Origin: Aegilops tauschii subsp. strangulata | Taxonomy: Eukaryota > Streptophyta > Magnoliopsida > Poales > Poaceae | Direction of reading: 5' to 3' | Assembly: GCF_002575655.3 (NCBI RefSeq) | Contig: NC_053037.3 | Span: forward strand, 51,038,242 to 51,102,241 | Length of the DNA: 64,000 nt | Shown: positions 62,090 through 64,000 of the stretch, piece after piece | Layout: each line of letters starts with the position of its first letter | How positions within the stretch are numbered: position 1 is the first letter of the stretch | Translations under genes and position numbers: made by a program | Notes under the pieces: model-generated | Database searches by the model: none | Seen by the model: the letters and a program-made list of their open reading frames with translations, nothing else | What the model was told of the DNA's origin: nothing

Positions 62090-64000
62090 GCATCATTAAA
62101 ATTATCAATGCCTAGCTAGGGGCGTTAAATGATAGCGCTTGTTGGGAGGCAACCCAATTTTATTTTTGTTCCTTGCTTTTTGTTACTGTTTAGTAATAAA
62201 TATTTCATCTAGCCTCTGGTTAGATGTGGTTTTATGTTCTAATTAGTGTTTGTGCCAAGTAGAACCTTTGGGAAGACTTGGGTGAAGTCTTTGCGATCTT
62301 GCTGTAAAAAACAGAAACTTTAGCGCTCATGAGATTAGCTGCCATTTTTTACTGGAGAGTGATTTTGGGTTGATTAGTTTTGCAGATGATCAATAGATAA
62401 ATTCCTCACGTCTACAAATTTATTTCAGAATTTTTGGAGTTCCAGAAGTTTGCGTTTGATACAGATTACTACAGACTGTTCTGTTTTTGACAGATTCTGT
62501 TTTTCTTGTGTTGATTGCTTATTTTGATGAATCTATGGCTAGTATCGGGGGTATGAACCATAGAGAAGTTGTAATAAAGTAGGTTTAACACCAATATAAA
62601 TAAATAATGAGTTCATTACAGTACCTTAAAGTGGTGGTTTGTTTTCTTACACTAACGAAGCTCATGAGATTTTCTGTTGAGTTTTGTGTTGTGAAGTTTT
62701 CAAGTTTTGGGTAGAGATTTGATGGATTATGGAATAAGGAGTGGCAAGAGCCTAAGCTTGGAGATTCTCAAGGCACCCCAAGGTAAAATTCAAGGACAAC
62801 CAAAAGCCTAATCTTGGGGATGCCCCGGAAGGCATCCCCTCTTTCGTCTTCGTCTTCGTCTATCGGTAACTTTACTTGAGGCTATATTTTTATTCACCAC
62901 ATGATATGAGTTTTGCTTGGAGTGTCTTGTATGATTTGAGTCTTTGCTTTTTAGTTTACCACAATCATCCTTGCTGTACACACCTTTTGGAGAGACACAC
63001 ATGAATCGGAATTTATTAGAATGCTCTATGTGCTTCACTTATATCTTTTGAGCTAGATAATTTTGCTCTAGTGCTTCACTTATATCTTTTAGAGCACGGT
63101 GGTGGTTTTATTTTATAGAAATTATTGATCTCTCATGCTTCACTTGTATTATTTTGAGAGTCCTTTAGAACAGCATGGTAATTTGCTTCGGCTATAAAAT
63201 TAGTCCTAATATGATAGGCATCCAAGATGGGTAGAATAAAAACTTTCATATAGAGTGCATTGAATACTATGAGAAGTTTGATACTTGATGATTGTTTTGA
63301 GATATGAAGATGGTGATATTAGAGTTGTGCTAGTTGAGTAATTGTGAATTTGAGAAATACTTGTGTTGAAGTTTGCAAGTCCTGTAGCATGCACGTATGG
63401 TAACCGTTGTGTGACAAATTTGAAACATGAGGTGTTCTTTGATTGTCATCCTTATGAGTGGCGGTTGGGGACGAGCGATGGTCTTTTCCTACCAATCTAT
63501 CCCCCTAGGAGCATGCGCGTAATGCTTGGTTTTTGATGACTTGTAGATTTTTGCAATAAGTATGTGAGTTCTTTATGACTAATGTTGAGTCCATGGATTA
63601 TACGCACTCTCACCTTTCCATCATTGCTAGCAACTTCAGTATCGTGCATTGCCCTTTCTCACCTTGAGAGTTGGTGCAAACTTCGCCGGTTCATCCAAAC
63701 CCCGTGATATGATACGCTCTATCACACATAAACCTCCTTATATCTTCCTCAAAACAGCCACGATACCTACCTATTATGGCATTTCCATAGCCATTCCGAG
63801 ATATATTGCCATGCAACTTTCCACCGTTTCATCTATTATGACACGCTTCATCATTGTCATATTGCCTTGCATGATCATGTAGTTGACATCGTATTTGTGG
63901 CAAGGCAACCATGCATAATTTTTCATACATGTCACTCTTGGTTCATTGCCCATCCTGGTACACCGCCGGAGGCACTCATATAGAGTCATATTTTGTTCTA
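62090..64000. other. Non-coding internal region of element B
   Basis: AT-rich without convincing ORF. GTGCTTCACTTATATCTTTT and close variants occur three times (63030, 63071, 63139). GCCTAAGCTTGGAGATTCTC / GCCTAATCTTGGGGATGCCC (62751, 62807) repeat a motif also found in the gag-like region (CCTAAGCTTGGGGATGC, 61493). Such filler is usual in non-autonomous Gypsy elements. Confidence 0.6.

Larger units (their letters stand above)
58585..64000 (+). mobile_element. Gypsy element B, non-autonomous type, 5-prime LTR and internal region, runs off the right edge
   Basis: LTR 58585 to about 60968, a primer-binding-site-like motif after it, then a short gag-like frame without pol. Same LTR family as element A. 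GATAT before 58585 is the probable left target duplication; the right one is outside the window. The internal region up to 64000 shows no RT or integrase motif on either strand. Confidence 0.82.

Overview
Plant nuclear DNA of Triticeae type (wheat, rye or barley relatives). The grounds are an Angela/WIS/BARE-1 type Copia retrotransposon, several Stowaway MITEs, large CACTA transposons with TnpA/TNP2 remnants, and a Gypsy retrotransposon of the Tat lineage. I see no tRNA or rRNA gene, no CRISPR array and no prokaryotic operon. Almost every base can be placed inside a transposable element, and host-type genes occur only as transposon cargo.

The window is one deep nest. Layer 1 (1-6272) is an old CACTA element read on the minus strand, with a broken TnpA-like gene, repeats and a broken TNP2 C-terminus. 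Layer 2 is a Gypsy LTR (element A) that cuts into TNP2 at 6273 and is itself split (6273-6607 and 58203-58584). Layer 3 is a 51.6-kb CACTA element (CACTA#2, 6608-58199) inserted in that LTR, with CACTA termini and a 3-bp target duplication (CCA). Layer 4 is a 21.3-kb Tat-lineage Gypsy element (33604-54888, minus strand, TSD GGACC) inserted in an exon of a TnpA-like gene carried by CACTA#2. Layer 5 is an 8.65-kb Angela-type Copia element (45425-54073, minus strand, TSD CAACC) inserted in the gag of the Tat element. A second Gypsy element (B) begins at 58585 and runs off the right edge. It probably sits in the same LTR A.

CACTA#2 shows no TNP2 transposase. It carries long subterminal repeat arrays at both ends (7.1-10.6 kb and 56.8-57.8 kb), two paralogous minus-strand B3-domain-like genes, an intact 234-codon coiled-coil gene, an intact 233-codon Pro/Ala-rich gene, a duplicated 2.4-kb segment, and tandem copies of a TnpA-like gene. 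A conserved sequence block of about 60-100 bp lies upstream of three different minus-strand genes.

The Tat element has gag, protease, RT, two RNase H domains and integrase on the minus strand, disabled by stops and frameshifts. A separate plus-strand, TATA-preceded gene with about nine coding exons (PF04195-like) lies between integrase and the 3-prime LTR. LTR pairs compared by eye differ at about 10/520 positions (Tat) and about 23/1783 (Angela), in agreement with the nesting order.
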